A DNA stretch of 40,064 bases, from the NCBI GenBank assembly GCA_934636655.1, contig CAKUAS010000018.1:1-40064 (forward strand), written 5' to 3'. Position 1 is the first letter of the stretch, and the number at the start of each line of letters is the position of its first letter. The notes under the pieces were generated by a model. It worked only from the letters and a program-made list of their open reading frames with translations, made no database searches and was not told where the DNA came from. The stretch is from an uncultured Oscillospiraceae bacterium. Lineage in GTDB: Bacteria > Bacillota > Clostridia > Oscillospirales > Oscillospiraceae. Below, one piece after another: positions 18,039 through 25,579 of this stretch. The position numbers and the translations under genes were made by a program.

Positions 18039-19538
18039 ATGAAACCGAAAAACATACTTTGTATATTGCTTGTACTTATAATGCTCATGAGCCTCGGAGC
18101 ATGCGGAAAAAACTCTGCGCCGAAAGCGACAATATCGCCGAACACCGCGGCCGAAACACAGACGGAATACCGTCTGACGGCAAAACTCACACCGGCGGAT
18201 ACCGAGAGCAAAAGTTTGGCCGCTCGCTTTGAGGAGACTGCGGTCATAAGCTTTACGAACACAAGCTCCGACACATGGGAGCGCATCTGCCTGCGCGATT
18301 ACGCTGCATCTAACCTTGAACTTGAAAACGTTATGGGCGGCGAATATACGCCCGGCAGCATCCGCGGGGTGAGCGACTCGGCGGGAAGGACGCTTAAATT
18401 CGAGGTGCAGAAGGATAAGTCTGTTGTATACGTTACGCTTTCCTCGCCCCTAAGTCCGGGTGAGCGCACGACGATCACCGTTGATTACTCTACCGAGATA
18501 CCCTGCGGCGGCGAGCGCCTGTGTTGGTATCCAAGCGGGGACTACGGCACACCGAGCGTTACCTGCCTTTCGCAGGCATACCCCATGCTCGCCGAGTACA
18601 TTGACGGCAAGTGGAACGAAACACCGTATTTTTCCGATGGCGAGTGCTTTTTCTCGCGCTGCGCAAGCTTCGAGATGACCCTCAGTGTTCCCGAGGGCTG
18701 CACCGTCGTGTCCACAGGCAGCGAAACGAAAAACTCCGACGGAACGTGGACATTGAAAGCCGATAAGGCGCGCGACTTTGCCGTCATAGTCGGCGAGAGC
18801 TTTGAAAAACTCACGGCCATGGCCGGCGATGTTACTGTAAACAGCTATTACAGTTCCATCAGCGACTGCGATAAAAAGCAGGGCGAAATCTCCCTCAAGT
18901 CCGCCGTTGATGCGGTGAACGCTTTTGAAGAAGCCTGGGGTAAGTACCCTTACGATACGCTCGACGTCGTTCAGGCGCCGTATAACTACGGCGGCATGGA
19001 ATATCCGGGCATGGTGCGCATAGCAGCTTCGTATGCCGGCAGCCTGGAGCTGGAGGACGAGGTCGATAAGAATCTGCGCCTCGATGTTGCTCATGAGGTA
19101 GCGCACGAGTGGTTCTATGCCGCTGTAGGAAACGATCAGTACCGCGAGGCATGGCTGGATGAGAGCTTTGCCGTATACGGCGAGTTTGTCTATCAGCTAT
19201 ATACCGGCGAGAGCGAATCGGATGTCCAAGAACGTGTCCTTGCCTTTGACGGTACGCTGCCGCAAAAGTACATTGATCTCAGCGTCGGTGAGTACTTCGA
19301 CGAGGGAACGGGCTACGGTGACTATATAAACGCCGTATACAAGATCGGTCCGCAGTTCTTGTGGAAGCTGCGGCAGGCAATGGGAGCGGAGAGCTTTGAC
19401 GGCTTTATGCACACATGGTATACAGAGCATATGTTCAAAGAAGTGACCACAGCAGACTTCCGCGCGGCCATTGAAAAAAACGCGCCGAGCGACGCGGTCA
19501 AAGCGCTGATTAGTGCGTATCTCTCTCCTGTGGAGTAA
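18039..19538 (+). CDS. M1-family metallopeptidase, predicted lipoprotein
   Basis: The 499-residue protein has a lipoprotein signal (hydrophobic segment ending LMSLGAC-GK; Cys near 23), so it should be anchored outside the membrane. The zinc motif HEVAHEW, then E 18 residues after the second His (WLDESFA), lies at about residues 352-375. The exopeptidase motif GAMEN is replaced by GGMEYPG, losing the Asn. N-terminal beta-rich and C-terminal helical regions agree with M1 peptidases, but at about 500 residues it lacks much of the long C-terminal domain. ATG 18039 follows AAAGGAG. It may digest external peptides or have an altered substrate range. Confidence 0.88.
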   Translation: MKPKNILCILLVLIMLMSLGACGKNSAPKATISPNTAAETQTEYRLTAKLTPADTESKSLAARFEETAVISFTNTSSDTWERICLRDYAASNLELENVMGGEYTPGSIRGVSDSAGRTLKFEVQKDKSVVYVTLSSPLSPGERTTITVDYSTEIPCGGERLCWYPSGDYGTPSVTCLSQAYPMLAEYIDGKWNETPYFSDGECFFSRCASFEMTLSVPEGCTVVSTGSETKNSDGTWTLKADKARDFAVIVGESFEKLTAMAGDVTVNSYYSSISDCDKKQGEISLKSAVDAVNAFEEAWGKYPYDTLDVVQAPYNYGGMEYPGMVRIAASYAGSLELEDEVDKNLRLDVAHEVAHEWFYAAVGNDQYREAWLDESFAVYGEFVYQLYTGESESDVQERVLAFDGTLPQKYIDLSVGEYFDEGTGYGDYINAVYKIGPQFLWKLRQAMGAESFDGFMHTWYTEHMFKEVTTADFRAAIEKNAPSDAVKALISAYLSPVE

Positions 19539-19547
19539 TTAAAAGAG

Positions 19548-19573
19548 CTCAGGTCATTTGACCTGAGCCTTTT
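19548..19573. terminator. Bidirectional terminator between the M1 peptidase and the FAD oxidoreductase
   Basis: CTCAGGTCA-TT-TGACCTGAG with A residues before and CCTTTT after; serves two convergent genes. Confidence 0.85.
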
Positions 19574-19574
19574 A

Positions 19575-20777
19575 TCATATCTCGTCCTCGTGCAGCTTCA
19601 CACCGTCGCAGCGTAGTCTGCACTGCAAAGCGGAAATATCGGCATTATGCATGTCTGTGAACATTGCCGCAGCCGTTCCCGCGGCCTGACCTGACACCGC
19701 GCATACGGGGATGACACGTGTTATGTCCCACATGGCGTCCGTCGAGGATATGCAGCGTCCGGCGGCAAGCAGGTTCTTGACTTTCTTTCCGTGCAGGCAG
19801 GAAAACGGCAGCTCGTAAACAGGGCCTGGCTTTCGCCAGTCGCAGAACATACCGACGCTGTCGGTGTAGTGCCTGCCGATCTCGTCGTCATTTTGCGTGT
19901 AGGCGCCGCTTATTCGCCGCGTCATACGCAGCTGCGGTATACCGGCCAGCGCTGCAAGTCTGTGCGAGGGAGAGTCTGTGCCGGATTTGAGGAAATCCTC
20001 TATCGCCTTCTTGTGCGAATATATCGTCAGCTCGCTGACTTCCATGGCGCCGCGGCCGCTGACGCGGTAAGCGGCTTTGTCGGCCTCGAGCTGCTCGGGA
20101 GTTTTCTGCTCATCCGGAATATCGGCAAAGCCGATCTGCCGCAGCTTTTCTATGCCATCGTCAAAGCAGATATACCACGATGCAGGAACATTGCCCTGAG
20201 AGAAATCTACAGTATCCTCACCGGCTGCACGGCAGATCAGGGCATCTCCGGTTGCGTCCACAACACTTTTTACCTTGATCGCGCACCTGCCGTCGCGGTT
20301 TTCGGTAATGATGTGTCCGATGCTGCCGTCCCGAACGTCGCATGCGCACACGCTCGTACCGTAGAGAACGGTAACGCCGTTTTCAATGAGCAGTGACTCT
20401 GCGTTCACAGCGAAAATGTTGGGGTTGAATTTCAGATGGCAGCGTTCACGGTTGAGATCCATCTCGGTGGTGCTGTATTTGGAGCCGGGCTTGCCGGACT
20501 TATAAAGCCCCGTGCCGTTTTTTACGGACAGGCGCATGAGCTCTTCGGCGATGGAATAGCTCACTTGATGTCCGTCATCCGAACAGATGGGGAGATATAT
20601 TATAACAAGTCCCAGTGTAGCAAGACCGCCGAGGGTGTACTCACGCTCGACCAGTATCGTTTTAGCGCCGTTTCGTGCAGCGGCCAGAGCCGCCGCTATA
20701 CCGGCCGTTCCGCCTCCGCACACCGCAACGTCATATTCACCGGTAACGGGAATTTCTCTCGCTTTTTCAGTCAGCAT
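19575..20777 (-). CDS. FAD-dependent oxidoreductase (FAD_oxidored family)
   Basis: The 400-residue protein has an N-terminal dinucleotide fold (YDVAVCGGGTAGIAAALAAA, then TILVERE) followed by LGGLATLGLV, the pattern of the FAD-dependent oxidoreductases often annotated near glycosidases and in anaerobes. A second conserved segment is VKSVVDATGDALICRAAGED, and the C-terminal FAD-contact part is LLAAGRCISSTDAMWDITRV. The substrate is unknown. ATG 20777 follows AGGAGC. It overlaps the end of the MATE gene by 11 bases and so is the second gene of that operon; the exporter may move a substrate or product related to the oxidoreductase. Confidence 0.85.
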   Translation of the reverse strand: MLTEKAREIPVTGEYDVAVCGGGTAGIAAALAAARNGAKTILVEREYTLGGLATLGLVIIYLPICSDDGHQVSYSIAEELMRLSVKNGTGLYKSGKPGSKYSTTEMDLNRERCHLKFNPNIFAVNAESLLIENGVTVLYGTSVCACDVRDGSIGHIITENRDGRCAIKVKSVVDATGDALICRAAGEDTVDFSQGNVPASWYICFDDGIEKLRQIGFADIPDEQKTPEQLEADKAAYRVSGRGAMEVSELTIYSHKKAIEDFLKSGTDSPSHRLAALAGIPQLRMTRRISGAYTQNDDEIGRHYTDSVGMFCDWRKPGPVYELPFSCLHGKKVKNLLAAGRCISSTDAMWDITRVIPVCAVSGQAAGTAAAMFTDMHNADISALQCRLRCDGVKLHEDEI

Positions 20778-22098
20778 ATTTAAGCTCCTTTAATGGATAT
20801 TTTCTATATAGGAAATAGGATGCTGCCGCAGCTGCGTATTCTGTGATGGGGAAGGCCAGCCACACATATCTGAGCCCAAGCAGAGAAAAGACCCACGCGA
20901 GCGGAATGAGCAGAAGTATCTGCCTGAGAACACTTATGAAAATGCTCTGTACGCCCATGCCGAGCGCCTGAAAATAGGTCGGGATGATTATAGTCACAGC
21001 AATCGGAATAAAGCCTGCTGCAATAATGCGCAGCGCCGGCACGCCGAGCTGAATGATCATGCGGTCTTCGTTGGCAAAGATGCCGAGCGGCCATGAAGGA
21101 AACAGCTCGAACAGAACCGTACCGGCGATCATGAACGCGATAGATATCAGAATCGACTGTTTAACTATCTCTTTGCATCGGTCCGGACGGCCTGCCGAGT
21201 AGTTGTAGCTCAGAATGGGGATAATGCAGGTGTCAAGTCCAAGGACGGGGATGAGGAGAAATGTCTGTAATTTATAGTACAGCCCAAGAACAGTTACGGC
21301 CTCATCGGAAAAGCCAACCAGTATCAAGTTGAGAGCAACTATGTATATAGTGCACAGTGCGTTCATAAGAATGTTTGGAATGCCTGCCGTGTATATGGGT
21401 TTTATATATCTAATGTACACGCCGATCGGAGGCACTTTTTCAAACGCCTTTACTCCGACTATGACGGCTGCCAGTATCTGACCGGCAACGGTAGCAAGTG
21501 CTGCGCCCGTAATGCCGAGCTTTGGGAATATGCCGATGCCGAAAATGAGCAGCCAATCGAGGATTATGTTCGTGACAGCACCGGCAATCTGCGCGATCAT
21601 AGGGGTCTTCATGTCTCCGCGCGCCTGAAGGATCTTTGTCCAATTGCTCTCAAGAAATATGCCGAAGCTCAGGCCGCAGACTATCATGCCGTAGGTGCAT
21701 GCGAAGTCCTGTGCCTGAGCGGAGGAGAGCGAAACTTGCGCGTACACGCGCATTGCGGCGCATGATAACAGAGCAAACACCACCCAGGATATGACCGACA
21801 GCAGGAAGCCTGTTCCGGCAGCTTCGTCGGCTGCGCTGCGCTTTGAAGCTCCGTCGAGCTTTGACATTACTGTGTTGACACCGACTCCGGTACCGATGGC
21901 GAGCGCGCTCATGAGAAGCTGAACAGGGAAGATGATCGACAGCGCGGCCAATCCGTCTACGGAGTATTGTCCGATAAAATAGCTGTCGACAATATTATAT
22001 AATGCCTGTATGAGCTGAGCCAGCATAATTGGCGGGGCAAGCCGCAGCAGTATACGCCCTATCGGCTCAGTGCCGAAAAATGTGTTATCGGTAACCAT
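20767..22098 (-). CDS. MATE family efflux transporter
   Basis: The 443-residue protein has about twelve transmembrane segments. The N-terminal LAPPIMLAQLIQALYNIVDS and VNTVMSKLDGASKR and the mid-protein ILMNALCTIYIVALN are typical of NorM/DinF-like MATE proteins, which export cationic compounds using a Na+ or H+ gradient. A near-consensus promoter precedes it, and the FAD oxidoreductase gene is translationally linked downstream. The transported substrate cannot be read from the sequence. Confidence 0.92.
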   Translation of the reverse strand: MVTDNTFFGTEPIGRILLRLAPPIMLAQLIQALYNIVDSYFIGQYSVDGLAALSIIFPVQLLMSALAIGTGVGVNTVMSKLDGASKRSAADEAAGTGFLLSVISWVVFALLSCAAMRVYAQVSLSSAQAQDFACTYGMIVCGLSFGIFLESNWTKILQARGDMKTPMIAQIAGAVTNIILDWLLIFGIGIFPKLGITGAALATVAGQILAAVIVGVKAFEKVPPIGVYIRYIKPIYTAGIPNILMNALCTIYIVALNLILVGFSDEAVTVLGLYYKLQTFLLIPVLGLDTCIIPILSYNYSAGRPDRCKEIVKQSILISIAFMIAGTVLFELFPSWPLGIFANEDRMIIQLGVPALRIIAAGFIPIAVTIIIPTYFQALGMGVQSIFISVLRQILLLIPLAWVFSLLGLRYVWLAFPITEYAAAAASYFLYRKYPLKELKYAD

Positions 22099-22128
22099 GT
22101 GCTCTAACCTCTGCGAGAGAATAATATT

Positions 22129-22157
22129 ATTTTATTACAATTGCCCCTGCCATTCAA
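22129..22157 (-). promoter_or_regulatory. Promoter of the MATE/FAD oxidoreductase operon
   Basis: On the minus strand TTGAAT (complement of 22152-22157), 17 bases and TAAAAT (complement of 22129-22134), about 30 bases before the start codon. Confidence 0.65.
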
Positions 22158-22195
22158 TGCGCCGATAATATGCATTATCTGAAAGAATAAATTTC

Positions 22196-22224
22196 TTGAC
22201 ATAGCCGATGGGCTATGCTATTAT
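22196..22224 (+). promoter_or_regulatory. Promoter of tRNA-Ser(GCU) with a palindrome in its spacer
   Basis: TTGACA (22196-22201), 17 bases and TATTAT (22219-22224), 16 bases before the tRNA. CATAGCC-GATG-GGCTATG (22200-22217), a perfect 7-bp inverted repeat, fills the spacer. Confidence 0.8.
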
Positions 22225-22240
22225 ATTTCAGCGGCAATGT

Positions 22241-22332
22241 GCAGAAGTACCCAAGAGGCCGAAGGGGCTCCCCTGCTAAGGGAGTAGGCGTGTAAAAAGC
22301 GCGCGAGGGTTCAAATCCCTCCTTCTGCGCCA
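22241..22332 (+). tRNA. tRNA-Ser (anticodon GCU)
   Basis: A class II tRNA of 92 bases. The acceptor stem GCAGAAG pairs with CTTCTGC, then G and an encoded CCA. The anticodon arm CTCCC-CTGCTAA-GGGAG gives anticodon GCT, the T arm is GAGGGTTCAAATCCCTC, and there is a long variable arm. It has its own promoter and terminator. Confidence 0.96.
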
Positions 22333-22334
22333 TA

Positions 22335-22362
22335 AAAAGAGCACACTTATGTGTGCTCTTTT
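22335..22362 (+). terminator. Terminator after tRNA-Ser(GCU)
   Basis: AAAAGAGCACAC-TTAT-GTGTGCTCTTTT, a perfect 12-bp stem three bases after the CCA end. It separates the two tRNA genes into different transcripts. Confidence 0.9.
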
Positions 22363-22378
22363 CACTAATCGAATATTC

Positions 22379-22467
22379 GGAGAGTTATCGAAGTGGTCAT
22401 AACGAGGCGGTCTTGAAAACCGTTTGGGCTCACGCCCACGTGGGTTCGAATCCCACACTCTCCGCCA
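22379..22467 (+). tRNA. tRNA-Ser (anticodon UGA)
   Basis: A class II tRNA of 89 bases. Acceptor GGAGAGT pairs with ACTCTCC, then G and encoded CCA. The anticodon loop CTTGAAA gives TGA, the T arm is GTGGGTTCGAATCCCAC, and the variable arm is long. Only 16 bases separate it from the preceding terminator and no promoter is visible there, so readthrough may be needed. Confidence 0.96.
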
Positions 22468-22468
22468 C

Positions 22469-22505
22469 GTCGTCGCAAGCTATACATTGCTTGCGGCGAC
22501 TTTTT
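22469..22505 (+). terminator. Terminator after tRNA-Ser(UGA)
   Basis: GTCGTCGCAAGC, loop of 8, GCTTGCGGCGAC (one G-U pair), then TTTTT. Confidence 0.88.
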
Positions 22506-22553
22506 ATGCTTTGCATCAAAAATCACTCGCGCTTACTGTGAGGCTCCCGTCAG

Positions 22554-23213
22554 CTATAAGCTTTTGGTTTTCCTCTTCCTTGCGGCAAGGCGGAACAGAG
22601 TGCCGATCACAAGCCCAACCGCAGCAATAGCGGTGCCCCAGAGGACCATCTGCATATCGGGCGAACTCGGTATCCCGCCTCCTACCACATGCATGAGCTT
22701 GAAAGTGAGAAGATCGGCGGCCGAATACATGATACCGAATACTATCGGGCAGATCCATTTAAGCTTCCCGAAGAAATCATTTCCACCTATAAGCGCGGAT
22801 GTTATGAACGTTGATACCGGCAGCAGACCCCAAAAGAATACGACGGCAAATCCAAGAGTGCTTACAGGGTCGATAAGCCATGCAATTATAAGCGTCGCTG
22901 CCCACACTGCGAAGTACAGTGACAGCGTTATTATGAGCGACAGACGCTGGTTGCTTTTCACAGTATCCGTACTCTCTCCAAGGTATTCAACATAGTCTGA
23001 CATATCGCGTTGCTCCTTTCCCTTCAGCAGATCATCAAGGCTTATGCCGTAAAGATCGCTCATTTTTACTATGCTCACAATATCGGGATACGTTTTTCCG
23101 TTTTCCCAGTTTGATATTGTCTGTCGGCTTACGCCCAATGCCTCGGCCGTCTGCTCCTGGGTAAGGGCAGCGCCGAGCCGTGCTTCTTTTATCTTTGTGC
23201 CGATATCTATCAT
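22554..23213 (-). CDS. XRE-family DNA-binding protein with C-terminal membrane domain
   Basis: The 219-residue protein has an N-terminal Cro/CI helix-turn-helix (LTQEQTAEALGVSRQTISNW, about residues 18-37, then YPDIVSIVKMSDLYGISLDDLL). About four transmembrane segments fill residues 90-210, ending in a basic tail (AARKRKTKS). Such membrane-tethered XRE regulators are common in Firmicutes near transporters, but none is directly adjacent here. ATG 23213 is set by GGGAGG seven bases upstream. A candidate minus promoter (TAGACA at complement of 23260-23265, 18 bases, TATTAT at complement of 23236-23241) precedes it. Confidence 0.88.
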   Translation of the reverse strand: MIDIGTKIKEARLGAALTQEQTAEALGVSRQTISNWENGKTYPDIVSIVKMSDLYGISLDDLLKGKEQRDMSDYVEYLGESTDTVKSNQRLSLIITLSLYFAVWAATLIIAWLIDPVSTLGFAVVFFWGLLPVSTFITSALIGGNDFFGKLKWICPIVFGIMYSAADLLTFKLMHVVGGGIPSSPDMQMVLWGTAIAAVGLVIGTLFRLAARKRKTKSL

Positions 23214-23235
23214 AATAACGCCTCCCAATGTAAAT

Positions 23236-23265
23236 ATAATACACGACGCGGCGAAGTCTTGTCTA
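23236..23265 (-). promoter_or_regulatory. Candidate promoter of the XRE-membrane regulator
   Basis: TAGACA (complement of 23260-23265), 18 bases and TATTAT (complement of 23236-23241). Confidence 0.55.
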
Positions 23266-23310
23266 TCAAAAAGCTTTTACATGGGCAAATTTCTTGTTTT
23301 TAGAATACTA

Positions 23311-23339
23311 TTGACAAGGTATTGTTGTACATGTATAAT
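23311..23339 (+). promoter_or_regulatory. Consensus sigma-A promoter of the TetR/KTR pair
   Basis: TTGACA (23311-23316), exactly 17 bases, TATAAT (23334-23339): a perfect consensus. The palindromes TACATGTA over the spacer end and GATATATATC near 23360 could be operator parts for the encoded TetR protein. Confidence 0.85.
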
Positions 23340-23398
23340 GATTGATGTATATTTAACGATATATATCAACCGATGCAGATCGCGAAAGGACGTGCAGC

Positions 23399-24022
23399 AT
23401 GGCGCCTAAGGTCAAATTCACAAAAGAAGAGATGGTTGATGCCGCGCTCAAGGTCGTACGCACGAAGGGCTTCGACGAACTGACGGCAAAGACACTTGCC
23501 AATGAGCTCGGTACTTCCACACAACCTATATTCACTTGCTTCGGCTCAATGGATGTAGTCAAAAGGGAAGTATATGCCGCAGCCGTTGCAGTGTACGACG
23601 GCTATGCGGACAGAGGACTTAAAGAAAAGATACCGTTTTTCGGCGTCGGAATGCAGTATGTCCGCTTTGCGCGCGAAGAGCCGGAGCTATACAGGCTTCT
23701 GTTCCTGACAAGAGAGCAGGAGCAGGAATACAGTGCGATGAAATCTATGCAGCATTTGCAGGAGATAGTCCGCCCGACGCTTGTCGGCGTTTATCATATC
23801 ACTGCCGCCGAGGCCGATCTGTATTTCCGCGACCTTTGGCTCGTGGTGCACAGTTTGTCTACGCTCATCGTTACAGGCGATTGCCCGTATTCGGATGAGG
23901 AGATCGGAGGTATACTCACGGGCTTCAGCATAAGCGTATGCAAGGCCATTAAGGAGATACCCGGCTTTGCCGCCGGAACGTTTGACCGCGACGCGGCCTT
24001 TCGCGCTCTCGTCGACAAGTGA
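23399..24022 (+). CDS. TetR/AcrR family regulator (WHG-type)
   Basis: The 207-residue protein has an N-terminal helix-turn-helix (MVDAALKVVRTKGFDELTAK, then LANELGTSTQPIFTCFGSMD). The rest resembles the TetR_C/WHG ligand domain. Recognition helix STQPIFTCF is typical of this subgroup rather than AcrR. AAAGGA precedes ATG 23399. The very strong promoter suggests that it must be kept off by repression, possibly by itself. The Cys-rich KTR gene follows 16 bases after its stop and probably depends on it for transcription. Confidence 0.9.
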   Translation: MAPKVKFTKEEMVDAALKVVRTKGFDELTAKTLANELGTSTQPIFTCFGSMDVVKREVYAAAVAVYDGYADRGLKEKIPFFGVGMQYVRFAREEPELYRLLFLTREQEQEYSAMKSMQHLQEIVRPTLVGVYHITAAEADLYFRDLWLVVHSLSTLIVTGDCPYSDEEIGGILTGFSISVCKAIKEIPGFAAGTFDRDAAFRALVDK

Positions 24023-24038
24023 ACCTAGGTGAGCCCAA

Positions 24039-24227
24039 GTGGAGGAGAAGGCAAGCACAAAGCTCAATTGGCTCTGCTGTCCAAAATGTGGCGGCAAGAC
24101 GAGAACGCAGATACGCCCGCACACAGTGCTGGAGGATTTTCCTCTGTTCTGCCCGAAGTGTAAATACGCCTGTGTGATCCGTTTCAGAAACGGAAGAATT
24201 GAAGAAACAAAAATGCCAGACGCATAG
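24039..24227 (+). CDS. Cysteine-rich KTR family protein
   Basis: The 62-residue protein, read from GTG (MEEKASTKLNWLCCPKCGGK...), holds two CPKC knuckles, CCPKCGGKTRTQIRP and FPLFCPKCKYAC, the signature of the Cys_rich_KTR family often found in conjugative transposons. A metal-binding ribbon is likely; function is unknown. GGTGAG sits five bases before the GTG. In members I remember, the C terminus reads PDAKTQSR; here the frame ends at PDA because the next codon is TAG, and the following bases are the left arm of the terminator. No other mobile-element gene is nearby. Confidence 0.82.
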   Translation: MEEKASTKLNWLCCPKCGGKTRTQIRPHTVLEDFPLFCPKCKYACVIRFRNGRIEETKMPDA

Positions 24228-24272
24228 ACGCAGTGCAGACCTATAAACAGGTTCGCACTGCGTCTTTTTATT
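24227..24272 (+). terminator. Terminator after the KTR gene, overlapping its stop codon
   Basis: GACGCAGTGC (24227-24236) pairs with GCACTGCGTC (24255-24264), then TTTTTATT. The first base of the stem is the last base of the TAG stop. Confidence 0.85.
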
Positions 24273-24284
24273 GGAGGTATACAT

Positions 24285-24971
24285 ATGAAGATACTCGTTT
24301 TTAACGGCAGTCCGAAGAAGGATAAAAGCGATACGATGCACATAACCCGCGCGTTTTTAGACGGTATGTGTGAGATAGGACCGCAAAATGTGCAGACTAT
24401 AGACGTTATCGACAGGCATATTGAGTTTTGCCGAGGCTGCTTTAACTGCAAATATAATGGAGGCACCTGCGCCATTGATGACGATATGCGCGGGATATTA
24501 GAGCAGATGCTCGCAAGCAACCTGCTGCTGTTCAGCTTTCCGCTCCACAGCTACGGTATGCCGGCCGCACTCAAAAATCTTATTGACCGCACTCTGCCGA
24601 TGTCGTCCATGGCGATGGAGCAGGTAAACGACCGCTATGAGCATGTCGGCCAGCGCAGCTATTCGCACCTGCGCTATATGATGATCTGCGGCTGCGGCTT
24701 CCCGAACAGCAGACGCAATTTTGAACCGGCGGTCGCACAGTTTGAGCTCATGTTCCCGAACGGCCACACTATCATAACGGTTCCGGAAAGTCCGATGTTC
24801 AGTGCACCGGAGGCCGCTGCTGTAACAGCCCCACGGCTGGAACTTGTTAAAAAAGCCGGGCGGCAGTATGCAGGCAGCGGCAGAATCGAAGAGAAGCTTC
24901 TTGTCGAGATCGGCTCACCTATGATACCGGAAGAAACCTATGCCAGTATAGTTAACGGAGGAAAACAATGA
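24285..24971 (+). CDS. NAD(P)H-dependent flavin oxidoreductase, flavodoxin fold
   Basis: The 228-residue protein starts MKILVFNGSPKKDKSDTM, the FMN phosphate loop of the iron-sulfur-flavoprotein/NADPH-dependent FMN reductase group. CRGCFNCKYNGGTCAIDDDM matches the Cys-bearing loop of this group, and LFSFPLHSYGMPAALKNLID is the second FMN segment. Substrate unknown: quinones, nitro compounds or small electron carriers are typical. GGAGG precedes ATG 24285. It overlaps the next gene by ATGA and lies immediately after the KTR terminator, with no promoter visible between. Confidence 0.88.
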   Translation: MKILVFNGSPKKDKSDTMHITRAFLDGMCEIGPQNVQTIDVIDRHIEFCRGCFNCKYNGGTCAIDDDMRGILEQMLASNLLLFSFPLHSYGMPAALKNLIDRTLPMSSMAMEQVNDRYEHVGQRSYSHLRYMMICGCGFPNSRRNFEPAVAQFELMFPNGHTIITVPESPMFSAPEAAAVTAPRLELVKKAGRQYAGSGRIEEKLLVEIGSPMIPEETYASIVNGGKQ

Positions 24972-25576
24972 AAAATTTAGTCGTATACGTCCACGGAAAG
25001 GGCGGCTCGGCGCAGGAAGCAGAGCACTATAAGGTACTGTTTCCCGATAGCGAAGTGATCGGCTTTGATTACCGCGCACAGACCCCGTGGGAGGCGAAGG
25101 AGGAGTTTTTGCGGTATTTTGCGGAGCAGAGAATGAAAAGTGAGCGCATAACGCTCATAGCAAACAGCATCGGCGCGTTTTTCTCACTGTCATCGCTTGA
25201 TGAAACGATAGCTGATATGGCTTACCTCATTTCGCCCGTCGCAGACATGGAGAAGCTGATAAGCAATATGATGCAGTGGGCAAATGTTTCAGAGGCAGAG
25301 CTTGCGGAAAAAGGCGAGATACCCACGAGCTTTGGCGAAACGCTCTCTTGGCGGTATCTGTGCTATGTGCGCGAGCATCCAATAAACTGGCGTGTCCCGA
25401 CACGCATACTGTACGGAGAACATGATAATTTGACATCGATCGAAACTATAGAGGCCTTTGCCGAGCGCATAGGAGCTGAGCTTACCGTCATGCCGGGCGG
25501 AGAGCACTGGTTTCACACGCCCGAGCAGATGCGTTTTCTGGACGATTGGATCACACAAAAGAGACTGGAGAATTAG
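24968..25576 (+). CDS. Small alpha/beta hydrolase
   Basis: The 202-residue cytoplasmic protein has the oxyanion region VVYVHGKGGSAQEA near residue 5, nucleophile motif ANSIGA (Ser near 67; Gly-x-Ser-x-Gly relaxed to Ala-x-Ser-x-Gly), acid in GEHDNLTS and catalytic His in GGEHWFH. The triad is complete. It resembles the short RBBP9/YdeN-like or bem46-type esterases. Its start overlaps the flavoprotein stop by four bases, so the two are coupled. The substrate is unknown. Confidence 0.85.
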   Translation: MKNLVVYVHGKGGSAQEAEHYKVLFPDSEVIGFDYRAQTPWEAKEEFLRYFAEQRMKSERITLIANSIGAFFSLSSLDETIADMAYLISPVADMEKLISNMMQWANVSEAELAEKGEIPTSFGETLSWRYLCYVREHPINWRVPTRILYGEHDNLTSIETIEAFAERIGAELTVMPGGEHWFHTPEQMRFLDDWITQKRLEN

Positions 25577-25579
25577 CGT

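Noticed and set aside
22276..22541. Short reading frames over the tRNA genes
   Set aside because: They are translations of the tRNA-Ser genes and their terminators.
23399..24272. Conjugative transposon (Tn916-like) because of the KTR protein
   Set aside because: No integrase, excisionase, relaxase or conjugation gene is in the window; only the family association remains.
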